Part shown: in pieces, positions 6,895-14,988 of the stretch
Numbering within the stretch: the first letter of the stretch is position 1
How the letters are laid out: each line of letters starts with the position of its first letter
Source: Massilia phosphatilytica
Lineage (GTDB): Bacteria; Pseudomonadota; Gammaproteobacteria; Burkholderiales; Burkholderiaceae_D
Length of the DNA stretch: 64,000 bases
Assembly: GCF_002968015.1 (NCBI RefSeq)
Contig: NZ_PUIP01000011.1
Span: 1 to 64,000, forward strand
Direction: 5' to 3'
Program-made: the position numbers and the translations under genes
The notes under the pieces: generated by a model
Seen by the model: the letters and a program-made list of their open reading frames with translations, nothing else
What the model was told of the DNA's origin: nothing
Databases searched by the model: none

Positions 6895-8589
6895 ATGAAT
6901 AAGCCTAGCAATACCGCCGCACCGAGCACGGTCGACAAATACATCGTCCAGAACGGCTCCGTGCAGTTCGATCGAGGAGACGCAGGATTCACTGTTGTCA
7001 TGCATGGCGAAGCATACGTAGAGCGCTTCGTGTTCGATCCCGCAACGAATACCACCTCGTGTGCGGTGGCGATTACCCCGTTCGTCGAGGGCGTGCTTCC
7101 CTGCATGGTGCGTGTTGACAACGCGACGCTCGGCACGCCCAAAGCGATCAGCGAAATCCTCAGCGCGCGCGGGACGATTGTCTACAAACCCAAGCTGTTG
7201 TCGGACTACCTGATGGCGTCTGCAGCGGCAGTTGCCAAGCTCTCGACGCGCGAACTGGTCACGAGCACCCGCTGGATCGCAGGTCATCAGGCCTTCTTTA
7301 CCGGGCGCAAGCTGATCGCCAGCGATGACAACGATCCGGACGACTTCTGGATCGACCCCTCTGGCGCGGGCGCGATGTGTTCGCGCGGTACACTCGACGA
7401 ATGGCGCGCGAAGATCGGCGTGCTGATCGTCGAAAACCCGATCATCCTCGCGATGACCTGTATCGCCATCGCAAGCATCTTCCTGGACCGCCTCGGCCTG
7501 AGTTCGAGCATGTTTAACTTCTGCGGACAGAAGGGACTCGGAAAGACGCTCGCGGAACAGTGCGCCGCCAGTATCTTCGGCAATGGAGTCGATCCCGCGC
7601 AAGGTGCGCAGGTCGAGGACCCGGCATTCATCGCACGATTCAATGGCACGCTCAACGGCTTCGAGGCATTGCTCGGCAAGCAAAGCCCGCTGCCGACGCT
7701 TCTCGACGAACTGACTGAAAGCAGCGCGGCGATCGTCCATCAGGCGTGCTATATGATGGCGTCGGGTGAAGGCAAGCATCGCATGAAATCGACGGGCGAA
7801 GCGGCGGACCGCGAACGCTGGCAGTCGAATGTGATCGTGTCGGCGGAAGTGACGATCGCTGACACGATCGCGGCAAGCGGGCGGAAAATGCATGGTGGTC
7901 AGGCAGACCGTGCTATCGACATTCCGATTACCGATGTCGGGGTGCTGACCAACTACGGACAGTTCGATTCGTTCAATGCTGCGACGAGCCACCTCAAGCG
8001 TGCATGCAGCGAGCAGTACGGTACGGCTGGCGAGGCAATCATCCAGTATTGCTGCGACAATCCGGAGGAATTAAGCCACCTCCTGGCAATGGCCCCAGAC
8101 ATCGAAAACGTCCTGTTGCCCGCCGACTGCGAATCTGGTGAGCGTCGCGTCGTCAAGCGGCTCGCTGGCGCTGCCGTAGCCGGTCGCATCGCGATAATGG
8201 CGGGTGTATTTAATGAGGATGCGCACGAAAAAATCGATGCAGCACTCAAGATGGTGACTGAATTATGGTGGAGTACGCGTGCCAGCTCGTTGGTACGTAT
8301 TCGTCAGTTTCTCACCGATCGCATCGACGAGCTTCAGCCGGGTAGACCCGACCTGAAGTGCGAGGCCGTTGCATTCGTGGACGACGACATCACGGTCATT
8401 CCCCTCGATGTGTTGAACCGCGAACTCGGTGACGAAGCGAAGCGGATTCTCGATGAGCTGGCCGGGTTGGGTGCACTCAAGACGGAACAGCCTGGACGGC
8501 GAGTCCACCGCTTCTGCAACAACCGCTTCCGTGGCTACGCCATCGTTACCAAACGCATCTGGCCAAATGGAGCCGAGATCTCAGATTAA
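6895..8589 (+). CDS. DUF927-family helicase/primase-like ATPase
   Basis: The 564-residue protein has a P-loop (GQKGLGKT, 211-218) and a Walker B-like strand (PTLLDEL, 267-273) in the middle of a DUF927 domain, flanked by an N-terminal region of unknown function and a helical C-terminal part. DUF927 proteins occur in integrated phages, plasmids and staphylococcal cassettes, where they are thought to serve as helicases or helicase loaders for element replication. It is directly downstream of the AlpA-like gene (9-base gap, AAGAGGTAAC ribosome site) and ends at a strong terminator. Together they look like the replication and excision core of a satellite-like island. Confidence 0.85.
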   Translation: MNKPSNTAAPSTVDKYIVQNGSVQFDRGDAGFTVVMHGEAYVERFVFDPATNTTSCAVAITPFVEGVLPCMVRVDNATLGTPKAISEILSARGTIVYKPKLLSDYLMASAAAVAKLSTRELVTSTRWIAGHQAFFTGRKLIASDDNDPDDFWIDPSGAGAMCSRGTLDEWRAKIGVLIVENPIILAMTCIAIASIFLDRLGLSSSMFNFCGQKGLGKTLAEQCAASIFGNGVDPAQGAQVEDPAFIARFNGTLNGFEALLGKQSPLPTLLDELTESSAAIVHQACYMMASGEGKHRMKSTGEAADRERWQSNVIVSAEVTIADTIAASGRKMHGGQADRAIDIPITDVGVLTNYGQFDSFNAATSHLKRACSEQYGTAGEAIIQYCCDNPEELSHLLAMAPDIENVLLPADCESGERRVVKRLAGAAVAGRIAIMAGVFNEDAHEKIDAALKMVTELWWSTRASSLVRIRQFLTDRIDELQPGRPDLKCEAVAFVDDDITVIPLDVLNRELGDEAKRILDELAGLGALKTEQPGRRVHRFCNNRFRGYAIVTKRIWPNGAEISD

Positions 8590-8611
8590 TGCCTACGCCG
8601 AACGGGATAAA

Positions 8612-8644
8612 AAAAATCGCTCAAGTCATTCTTGAGCGATTTTT
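8612..8644. terminator. bidirectional intrinsic terminator
   Basis: A perfect 14-bp stem (8612-8625 with 8631-8644) with a 5-base loop carries A-runs on one side and T-runs on the other. It separates the convergent DUF927 gene and second integrase and can terminate both. Confidence 0.92.
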
Positions 8645-8647
8645 CGT

Positions 8648-9832
8648 TTACGCCATGAACTCGGCTTGTGGCCGGGCCTGTGCGATCACTGCGGCTACTT
8701 GCGCGCTGGCCTTGCGCAGGTTGTCCGACGCCATGTGCGCGTATCGCTGCGAGGTCTTGCTGTCGGCGTGGCCGAGCAGGTGCTGCACCTCGTAGAGCGT
8801 CGCCCCGTTGTTGATTGCCAGGCTGGCGAAGCTGTGCCGCAGGTCGTGAATTCGCAGATCCCTGATACCGGCCCGCTTCAGCACCCGCTTGAAGCCTTTG
8901 TACGGGTTGCAGATGGGCTCGCCCACATTCTTACCTGGGAACACATAAACATGGCCAGCAGGCCGACCACACTGGCGAAGTAACTCGATGGCACCGTCGT
9001 TCAGCAAGATGAATCTGCTCTTGCCGCTCTTCGTGTTTGGCAAGAACCACTGCCCCTTGTCGAGGTCGATCGAATCCCATCGTGCCATCAGCGCCTCATT
9101 ACGGCGTGCGCCGGTCATGAGTAAGAAGCGCAGCGCGTCGGCCAGCGGGCGGTTCGGTTCCTCGTCAAGCGCCGTCAAAAACGAGCGCAGCTCGCCGCCT
9201 GACAAGTAGCGCTGCCGCTGGTTGTTTTCCTGATGCATGCGTATTCCCCGTACCGGATTCGGTCCGTCGAGCTTGCCCCAGATGATGGCGAGGTTGAAGC
9301 ATCGCTTTAGCAGTGCAAGATGGCGGTTCGCGGTGGCTGCACACTTTTGCACGCGCAACCGGTCGTGGAACTGCTGGATGGCATGGCTGCTTATCTGCGA
9401 CAGTTGTAAGTCGCCGAACTCCGGCAGGATGTTGCGCATCCGGCCCTCGTCATCCTTGGCGCTACGTTTGGTGGCATAAGCGTGCGGCAGGTAGTCGTCG
9501 ATCACGAATCGACGCAATGTCAGTTGTGATGCCGCTGCGGCTGCTGCCGCTGCCTGCGGGTCTGTCCCGGTAGCTACTTGGCGGCGACAGTCGAGCGCGC
9601 GGTGTCTGGCGTCGACGACTTCCATCTGCGGATAATCGCCCAGCTTCATGCTGCGCTTGGCTCCGTCGAAGGAGTAACGGAAGAGGAAATACTTGCGGCC
9701 ACGCCGGTTGACGATGATGCGCAGTCCCGCGACCTCGGTATCGGAATACTCGCTTTCCTTAGACTTGGCGTCCTCGGGGTGCGGGGGGAGGGCATCGATA
9801 AGTTTTTTGTTGAAGCGAAATTGTCTGTTCAT
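8648..9832 (-). CDS. tyrosine site-specific recombinase (P4-type integrase), second copy
   Basis: The 394-residue protein starts at ATG 9832 (MNRQFRFNKKLIDALP), typical of the DUF4102 N-terminus of P4-like integrases; a longer frame upstream has no ribosome site. An arm-binding domain (1-95), core-binding domain (103-200) and catalytic domain follow, with Arg243, His329-x-x-Arg332, His355 and Tyr364 in place. An Ala run (95-101) marks the linker. It is homologous to the integrase at 5178-6362, and the two are the same length. Two integrases in one island suggest nested or sequential insertions. Confidence 0.93.
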   Translation of the reverse strand: MNRQFRFNKKLIDALPPHPEDAKSKESEYSDTEVAGLRIIVNRRGRKYFLFRYSFDGAKRSMKLGDYPQMEVVDARHRALDCRRQVATGTDPQAAAAAAAASQLTLRRFVIDDYLPHAYATKRSAKDDEGRMRNILPEFGDLQLSQISSHAIQQFHDRLRVQKCAATANRHLALLKRCFNLAIIWGKLDGPNPVRGIRMHQENNQRQRYLSGGELRSFLTALDEEPNRPLADALRFLLMTGARRNEALMARWDSIDLDKGQWFLPNTKSGKSRFILLNDGAIELLRQCGRPAGHVYVFPGKNVGEPICNPYKGFKRVLKRAGIRDLRIHDLRHSFASLAINNGATLYEVQHLLGHADSKTSQRYAHMASDNLRKASAQVAAVIAQARPQAEFMA

Positions 9833-10065
9833 ACATTTAGGTTCTTGATGGTGGGTTGATGCGCAGATGCGGAGCGCTGTAGGCGTTCCGGGAAGTTCGA
9901 ATCCGTGGAGCGGACCGGAACGGCGGCGTTCACGGTCAAATGGTTGTGGCTGGGCGTGGATCATTACAGCGCACGCTTTTTCGGCTCCGCTGCCGGGGTG
10001 GCCTCCGGTCTATTTCCGGTCGGAGTGGCGGCGGGCCGGTGCCATTCGGCGAAACAGCTGAGGGG

Positions 10066-10359
10066 TCAGTATTCGTCGGGTAGCAGAATCGTCGTGCTGG
10101 CGCGGTCGGCCTCGGTGATGATCCAAATGCGGACGGTGGGCGCGATGCGGTACGAGGCGAGGATACGTCCGCCATCATGGATAGCGGCGCGGTTTGCCTT
10201 GATGTCTTCAGCCGACAGGTTTGACCAGTCGCCGGTAACGTACCGTTCCAGTAGCGTTGCCGAGGTGACGGCGCGAGCGTCCAGCTCGGCGTCTGCGCGT
10301 TTGGTGATGTAAATGTCGCCAAGGGAAAATAGGGGGGACTTGTCTTCGTGATTTTTCAT
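10066..10359 (-). CDS. small island protein with TILLPDEY C-terminus, 97 aa
   Basis: I chose ATG 10359 (MKNHEDKSPLFSLGDIYITK). The protein is an alpha/beta domain that ends IWIITEADRASTTILLPDEY, a signature seen in small plasmid- and island-borne proteins of Proteobacteria with no assigned function. It lies upstream of the second integrase on the same strand, with a 233-base gap holding no gene I can support. A pair of 9-bp TGCACA repeats sits 41-58 bases upstream of the start (10400-10417) and may be its operator. Confidence 0.65.
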   Translation of the reverse strand: MKNHEDKSPLFSLGDIYITKRADAELDARAVTSATLLERYVTGDWSNLSAEDIKANRAAIHDGGRILASYRIAPTVRIWIITEADRASTTILLPDEY

Positions 10360-10399
10360 GGTGTGTTGGCATGACTGTGCAGGGCGTACAGGTTGGGCC

Positions 10400-10417
10400 T
10401 GCACACCTTGCACACTG
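10400..10417. repeat. TGCACA tandem iteron pair 1
   Basis: Two copies of TGCACAC-plus-2 in direct tandem with a 9-bp period (10400-10408, 10409-10417). The same arrangement recurs at 10687, 10743 and 12759. It lies upstream of the minus-strand gene that starts at 10359. Confidence 0.6.
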
Positions 10418-10522
10418 GTTGGGGAGAGATCTTTGTTGGCAGCTGGGGCAAAGTGCGGTGGCGTGGAGTCCCGTCGCCAGTTGAACCAGACGCGGCGAGG
10501 TCGATTCTCGACAAGCGCTTAT

Positions 10523-10703
10523 AGCGTTTACAGCTAGGGGAAAACGGTGGAAGGACTTGATAGATCACTGGGGGCCATTCAGCGCACTCCGTAGTCCGGT
10601 CGAAATGGGCCTTTTTTGATGTGCCACGTCCAATCTGGGTGGCTCTAACCAGCAGATTTTTCGATGTCGTAGTCCAGGTGATGTTTTGCACACGCAGCAC
10701 ACC
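10523..10703. repeat. direct repeat A (181 bp), left flank of the CoiA module
   Basis: This stretch matches 12594-12774 along its whole length in the same orientation, at roughly 80% or better identity, with a perfect 33-base core (from about 10560) and identical ends. It ends in a TGCACA iteron pair. It contains a small hairpin (GTCGAAA at 10599-10605 with TTTTGAT at 10614-10620 using G-U pairs) that is fully Watson-Crick in the other copy. Neither copy codes for protein. The rest of 10360-10861 holds iteron pairs and no supported gene. Confidence 0.85.
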
Positions 10704-10704
10704 T
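10687..10704. repeat. TGCACA tandem iteron pair 2
   Basis: TGCACACGC (10687-10695) followed by AGCACACCT (10696-10704), a 9-bp period with one changed base. It forms the right end of direct repeat A. Confidence 0.6.
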
Positions 10705-10742
10705 GTTCAGTAGCCCCTGCATCCTAGAGCCGACAGGGGTTC

Positions 10743-10760
10743 TGCACATCTTGCACATCA
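10743..10760. repeat. TGCACA tandem iteron pair 3
   Basis: TGCACATCT (10743-10751) and TGCACATCA (10752-10760), 9-bp period, about 100 bases upstream of the CoiA-like gene, where they could act as an operator. Confidence 0.6.
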
Positions 10761-10861
10761 GAACGATGAAGGCTACGATCCCCCGTACAACCCGTCTAAA
10801 TGGTTCGGAAAGCTCCGGCCAACGAGACGAGCGGATTGGATAGGTAATCTGGAGATTAATT

Positions 10862-11890
10862 TTGCCGCTTAGAGCTCGAAGAGGTGACGCCGACGTCTAC
10901 GCGTTCGACTGCGATTTGATCGCCTGGGAATACGTCAAGCGAACTTATAAGACGGCTGATCTTCGAATGCCATGCTGCGATAGCCAAGCCATACCGAAGA
11001 CCAGCAAGCTCGGCAATTTCTTTTTTTCGCATGCGAGGCGGGGGGAATGCACAACCGCGCCGGAAAGCGCGGAGCACGTGTTCCTCAAGACGCTGGTTGC
11101 TAAGGCGGCTGTCAAGGCGGGCTGGACGGTCACGACCGAGAAGGCGGGTATTAGCCCACAGGGCGCTGAGTGGATCGCTGATGTGCTGTGTGTGAATGGC
11201 AGAGCAACCATCGCACTGGAAATTCAACTTTCTTACCAGACCGCACAGGAGCTTCGAGCGCGGCAGGAAATCTATGCTAGTTCCGGTGTACGGGCCGCCT
11301 GGTTTGCCTCCGGTCAGCGGTTCAAGGCGGGCTATCTCTCTCCGTCGCAACATATCCCGTTTTTCGTACTGCCATCGATAGAACTGGGTTGCGATCCCTT
11401 GTTGGACGGGTACGGAGTGACCTTGTCCGAATTCGTTATCGGGATGCTGTCGAAGCGCCTTTCATGGAAAAGCGATCCGTGGGAGTACGGAATTCATTTT
11501 CTCCACGACCAGTGCTGGGCGTGCGGTGGCGAAGTAAGGCAGGTATTTGGCTGGAGCATCGACGTATATGGCGATGAGGCGAAGACTGTGCCGAATATGT
11601 CTACCGTTCTGGAGAAAATTAGCGACATCATATCGAACGACGAGTTACGGGCATTGGGTTTGAATACGATTGGCAAATTCGAACGCCTCAAGGGGAACGC
11701 ACCGGGATTCCCGTTCTGCAACGTGTGCATTCATTGTGGCGCACCTCAAAATAATCACTACATCATGAAGAAAATTGATGAGCAAGGCCAGACGCATTGG
11801 CAGGACGGGCCTTCTAACATCGGTAGTGCAACCTTCCTTTCGTCACGCGAATCTACGGGGCGGTGGCATTACACAGTATCCGATCGATAA
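10862..11890 (+). CDS. CoiA-like competence/nuclease-family protein
   Basis: The N-terminus (MPLRARRGDADVYAF ... MPCC) and the ESAEH and LK segments match the CoiA family. The PD-(D/E)xK-like core is visible as ADV (Asp107) and LEIQ (Glu120, Gln122), followed by an R...Y helix. Two Cys pairs near the C-terminus (CWACGG; CNVCIHCG) suggest a zinc-binding domain. The start is TTG with a GGAG site 7 bases upstream; the family-typical MPLRA N-terminus supports it. CoiA aids transforming DNA uptake in Firmicutes, but island copies are more likely nucleases of defence or mobile elements. The next gene begins 55 bases later. Confidence 0.8.
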   Translation: MPLRARRGDADVYAFDCDLIAWEYVKRTYKTADLRMPCCDSQAIPKTSKLGNFFFSHARRGECTTAPESAEHVFLKTLVAKAAVKAGWTVTTEKAGISPQGAEWIADVLCVNGRATIALEIQLSYQTAQELRARQEIYASSGVRAAWFASGQRFKAGYLSPSQHIPFFVLPSIELGCDPLLDGYGVTLSEFVIGMLSKRLSWKSDPWEYGIHFLHDQCWACGGEVRQVFGWSIDVYGDEAKTVPNMSTVLEKISDIISNDELRALGLNTIGKFERLKGNAPGFPFCNVCIHCGAPQNNHYIMKKIDEQGQTHWQDGPSNIGSATFLSSRESTGRWHYTVSDR

Positions 11891-11944
11891 GCTTGCAGTC
11901 CATTCGCAGCTCCACCGGTATAGCCATATTGGGCGAACTTTCTT

Positions 11945-12592
11945 ATGTATTCCCTTCATCCCAGCAGTGCATTAGTTGAACTATTTAGGAGCGCGCCGTT
12001 CCAAGGGGTGACACCAGAAGACGCATCGTTTCTGTTCGTCGGCTTAGATGCCAATTACCATCCTCAGATCGATACTCTCCCTGTCTTCGAAAAAGTTCTT
12101 GCATATCATTCCAATGGCGTAAAATTTTGGCGGCAGAACAAAGTGCATCACCCCTTTCTTCTGCCGGATTATTCCGGTGATGGGCGGTTTTATCATCGCA
12201 GTTTCGCTGAAATCGGCTTCTTGCCGGAACATGCGGAACTCGTCTCTTTCATGGAACTCCTGCATGTGCCCACTGTAGGCAGGAGCCAACTCAATGCTGA
12301 TGACTTGTTGTTCTCCCACCTTGAACGGCTAAATGCGGCCATTTTGGGAGGGAGTGCGCGTCATATTTTCATTCCTGCTGGTGTTGCTCGTCTGATGCGC
12401 AGCGTGGGGATTTTCGGTTGGCTTCCTGCCCGACCGGTTAAGCGTCTCGGCGCACTTAGCGTTCTGAGGCAGGACGAGGATAGGACTGTATATTCTCATC
12501 TGCATTTTTCGGTGTACGGAAAATTCCAAGAGCAGAAAGTGGCCGAGGCAAAGGAAATTCGACGATTGTTGTCTCAGGTGATAAGTGTCTGA
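11945..12592 (+). CDS. hypothetical protein, 215 aa, paired with the CoiA-like gene
   Basis: I do not recognise the family firmly. A hydrophobic strand leading to FVGLDANYHP (about residues 29-39) and a later HIFIPAG strand weakly recall the uracil-DNA-glycosylase fold, but the catalytic motifs are not clear. No signal peptide or membrane helix is visible. It follows the CoiA-like gene on the same strand, and its stop codon touches the start of direct repeat B. The pair is therefore exactly enclosed by the two direct repeats and probably moves and works as a unit. Confidence 0.7.
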   Translation: MYSLHPSSALVELFRSAPFQGVTPEDASFLFVGLDANYHPQIDTLPVFEKVLAYHSNGVKFWRQNKVHHPFLLPDYSGDGRFYHRSFAEIGFLPEHAELVSFMELLHVPTVGRSQLNADDLLFSHLERLNAAILGGSARHIFIPAGVARLMRSVGIFGWLPARPVKRLGALSVLRQDEDRTVYSHLHFSVYGKFQEQKVAEAKEIRRLLSQVISV

Positions 12593-12593
12593 C

Positions 12594-12774
12594 AGCGTTT
12601 GTAGCTGGGGAAAAACGGTGGAAGGGTTGCATAGATCACTGGGGGCCATTCAGCGCACTCCGTAACACGGTCGAAATGGGCCTTTTTCGACGTGTTAGGT
12701 CCAATCTATGTGTGCCTAATCAGCAGATTTTTCGATATTCGGGTGCGTAGTGGGGTTTTGCACATACTGCACAC
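12594..12774. repeat. direct repeat B (181 bp), right flank of the CoiA module
   Basis: This is the second copy of the element at 10523-10703, beginning one base after the stop codon of the 215-residue gene. It has a perfect hairpin (GTCGAAA 12670-12676 with TTTCGAC 12685-12691), extended by AACAC/GTGTT outside. Because convergent genes lie on both sides, this copy cannot be a promoter for either neighbour. Confidence 0.85.
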
Positions 12775-12776
12775 CG
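12759..12776. repeat. TGCACA tandem iteron pair 4
   Basis: TGCACATAC (12759-12767) and TGCACACCG (12768-12776), 9-bp period, at the right end of direct repeat B, matching iteron pair 2 in copy A. Confidence 0.6.
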
Positions 12777-12811
12777 ATTTCGATCATCAACCGGACAGCG
12801 GCGCTGTCGAA

Positions 12812-13321
12812 TCAGATGGTTGGTACTGTCGAACGCGGGGCATAAGCGATCGTGGCGGAGGGCGCGACGTTCTTCGCCAGCCTATGCATATCGGCTAACG
12901 GGATAACCTTCGTTCCTGTCCAACCGGGAGCGGGGAGAAGAGCGCGAACAGGCGCTTCAGGGCCGTTGTATATGACCGATAATGTATTAGCGTCGAAATT
13001 TATGACGAAGAAGAGCAGGTAATCGGCGCAGCCTTTACCTGGGGTGAATGCTGGTCCGGACCTCGGATTCCCCGTCGCCTTCACCTGCACGGTTTTACCG
13101 GTGCGGGTGATAGCGTCAACTCCACCTGTACGTGACTGCGGGAGCAAGAGATCGAAATGGTGCAGTGCTATGGCCTCGGCAATATCGCCCACCAAGCGCC
13201 CGTCTAATGTGAATTTTAGGCCAGTGTCAGCATAGTGCCCCGCGAGAGCCTGCTGGGCAAGCCATAGATTCCTGATGACTTCTGGTAGCCTGACAGTAAT
13301 GGCAGTGTCGGACATTAGCAT
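12812..13321 (-). CDS. DUF6998-like restriction-endonuclease-fold protein
   Basis: The 169-residue protein (start ATG 13321 next to AAGGA; ATG 13315 is also possible) has an N-terminal helix pair and then the pattern GDIAEA (Glu49) ... GGVDAI (Asp69) ... VQVKAT (Gln79, Lys81). That is the E-D-QxK signature of a PD-(D/E)xK nuclease-like fold, as in DUF6998. It probably binds or cuts DNA; the substrate is unknown. It converges on the CoiA module, separated by repeat B, so the region holds two nuclease-fold genes side by side. Nothing is recognised in the 279 bases upstream (13322-13600). Confidence 0.7.
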   Translation of the reverse strand: MLMSDTAITVRLPEVIRNLWLAQQALAGHYADTGLKFTLDGRLVGDIAEAIALHHFDLLLPQSRTGGVDAITRTGKTVQVKATGNPRSGPAFTPGKGCADYLLFFVINFDANTLSVIYNGPEAPVRALLPAPGWTGTKVIPLADMHRLAKNVAPSATIAYAPRSTVPTI

Positions 13322-13600
13322 TTTTTCCTTGCGGTATGGGTTAGCTCTAGCGCACGGCATCTATGGTGGTTGGCACAACATAGCCCGAGTAGTCGCGCGG
13401 TTTATGGCAACGGCGCGACTTCGGGAAAAGAAATGTAGCGACCGCTCTGCAATCCTGTGACGGCTCGACTTCTGATTAGCGCAGTTGTGCGGTTAAATTC
13501 GCGTGGTGGAGCTCTACCGGACCGAAGAAGACCGGGGGCGGAAGGAAAAGTTTTCCCGGACTGACGAAGCGACATCCCACTCAGACCTGCGCGAACGCGT

Positions 13601-14035
13601 TTACATGAGATTCCTTGTGAGGAATTGCTTGAGATTTGCGGTCGGATTTACACCTTGCAAACAAACCAAAATGTACATGCCAATCTGTCTGGCTTGACTC
13701 GACGAGATTTGCTCTTTACCTATCACCACCACAACGCTTGGCAGTCCTATCTCGAACCATTCTTCAAGTAACTGAACGCGATCGGCATTTTTCAGCTGCG
13801 CCGATAGCTCGGCACTTATGTTCGTACTTACCGCGCCTAACGTTGTCGATAAGTTCAGTGTTTGAAGGAGGAAGGCGGTAGCCATTCCTCTTTTTTTAGA
13901 TCCACTAGCACGATTGTATAAGTCTAGCCAAGCTGGAAAGTTAAGGAGACAGTTTTTATTGTAGCGTTGCACGTTGCAATACAGAAGCCAAATTGCCAGC
14001 CCCAGGATTGCTAGTGTCCCTATTGCATAAATCAT
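13601..14035 (-). CDS. membrane-anchored hypothetical protein, 144 aa
   Basis: A strongly hydrophobic helix (residues 2-20) anchors the protein; the rest is a soluble helical domain of unknown family with a hydrophobic GLPSVVVVIG segment around residue 98. It is the last gene of a three-gene minus-strand cluster (16068-13601), 31 bases after the 273-residue gene. The cluster is visibly AT-richer than the flanking chromosome, which suggests acquisition from elsewhere. Function unknown. Confidence 0.65.
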   Translation of the reverse strand: MIYAIGTLAILGLAIWLLYCNVQRYNKNCLLNFPAWLDLYNRASGSKKRGMATAFLLQTLNLSTTLGAVSTNISAELSAQLKNADRVQLLEEWFEIGLPSVVVVIGKEQISSSQARQIGMYILVCLQGVNPTANLKQFLTRNLM

Positions 14036-14066
14036 TCTTTTCTTTAATTTTGGGAGCTACTTGGAA

Positions 14067-14888
14067 TCAGCGCTCGGCCTGCCGTTTGTTGGCCTCCATT
14101 AGCTCCTGCACGACTGGGCTATGCTCTTTAACGATCATGCGTAGTGCTTGGCTTTGGTATTCATTGAATGACGGCATTTGGCCTTCTACATACTTTTTCA
14201 TGGCCGCAAAAAAGCAAGCTGCGTAAACATTCGCGCCATCAATGTCGTCTTGATCGATGGAATATGCGGTAATATTGGAGAGCGCCGAAATAGCGAGCAC
14301 CTTTTCGCCGCCCTTGCAGGCATCTGCGTTAGGGATATTGGCGCAGACGTTGTTAATCAACATGGCGGCCTCATCACGAGAAATCGAGGCACCGTTTGCA
14401 TTCGCAATCTCAAACACGATTTCGGATGCTTTGCGTTTGATATTGACGAGGTCAGATTCGCTTTGTGCTGGAAAGTTCTCGCTCGTGCCTGCTACGGCAT
14501 ACTTCCCAAGCCGCGTTTTTTTCAGAAGCTTATCATCTATCATTAGTCTGAAACGAACCATAAGATCTCTATCCGGCATCAGTTGCATAGTGATATCGTC
14601 GAGAAAGGTTTTTGCGCCATTGGGTCCATCGATCTCCGGATGAGACCGATTAAGTGCGCCTTTATAATCCTCCGGTTTAAAGCCACTATTGCGCGCGAAC
14701 GATTTTGCCGTTTCGTTTCCAATACTTGCACCTTCGATCTCTTCGAGCATAAGTTGGCGTATCAGATTCGCATCTTTTAAGTTTTCCAGAACCATTTTTG
14801 AAAAATGGTCTGTTGCTGCGTCCAAGCCCACTTTTTCAACGAACTCTTGCACCTTCGTTTTCTTATTTTTTCCAAAAAGACCGAACAT
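14067..14888 (-). CDS. hypothetical protein, 273 aa, middle gene of the AT-rich cluster
   Basis: It starts at ATG 14888 (MFGLFGKNKKTKVQEF) with AGGA 6 bases upstream. The protein is soluble, helical and Asn/Ala/Asp-rich, with no motif I recognise. Its first residues (MFG..xKN) echo those of the upstream 359-residue protein (MFGWSRKN), so the two may share an N-terminal targeting or interaction peptide. It lies in the same operon, 100 bases after the upstream gene. A partner role with the 359-residue and membrane proteins is inferred from context only. Confidence 0.65.
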   Translation of the reverse strand: MFGLFGKNKKTKVQEFVEKVGLDAATDHFSKMVLENLKDANLIRQLMLEEIEGASIGNETAKSFARNSGFKPEDYKGALNRSHPEIDGPNGAKTFLDDITMQLMPDRDLMVRFRLMIDDKLLKKTRLGKYAVAGTSENFPAQSESDLVNIKRKASEIVFEIANANGASISRDEAAMLINNVCANIPNADACKGGEKVLAISALSNITAYSIDQDDIDGANVYAACFFAAMKKYVEGQMPSFNEYQSQALRMIVKEHSPVVQELMEANKRQAER

Positions 14889-14988
14889 AATGTTCCTAAT
14901 GTTAGATTGCAATAGGTGCTAGTCAAGCTCTGCACCTCATCAATAATATCATCCCTTGGTATGGGAGGAGGGTCGCGGCCAGGTTTTA

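Noticed and set aside
9892-9904. GTTCGAATCC, a tRNA T-loop-like sequence just upstream of the second integrase, as a possible attachment site
   Set aside because: The flanks do not pair as a T-stem. The orientation is opposite to the tRNA-Lys end, so it cannot be its direct repeat, and a 10-base match of a half-palindrome is within chance.
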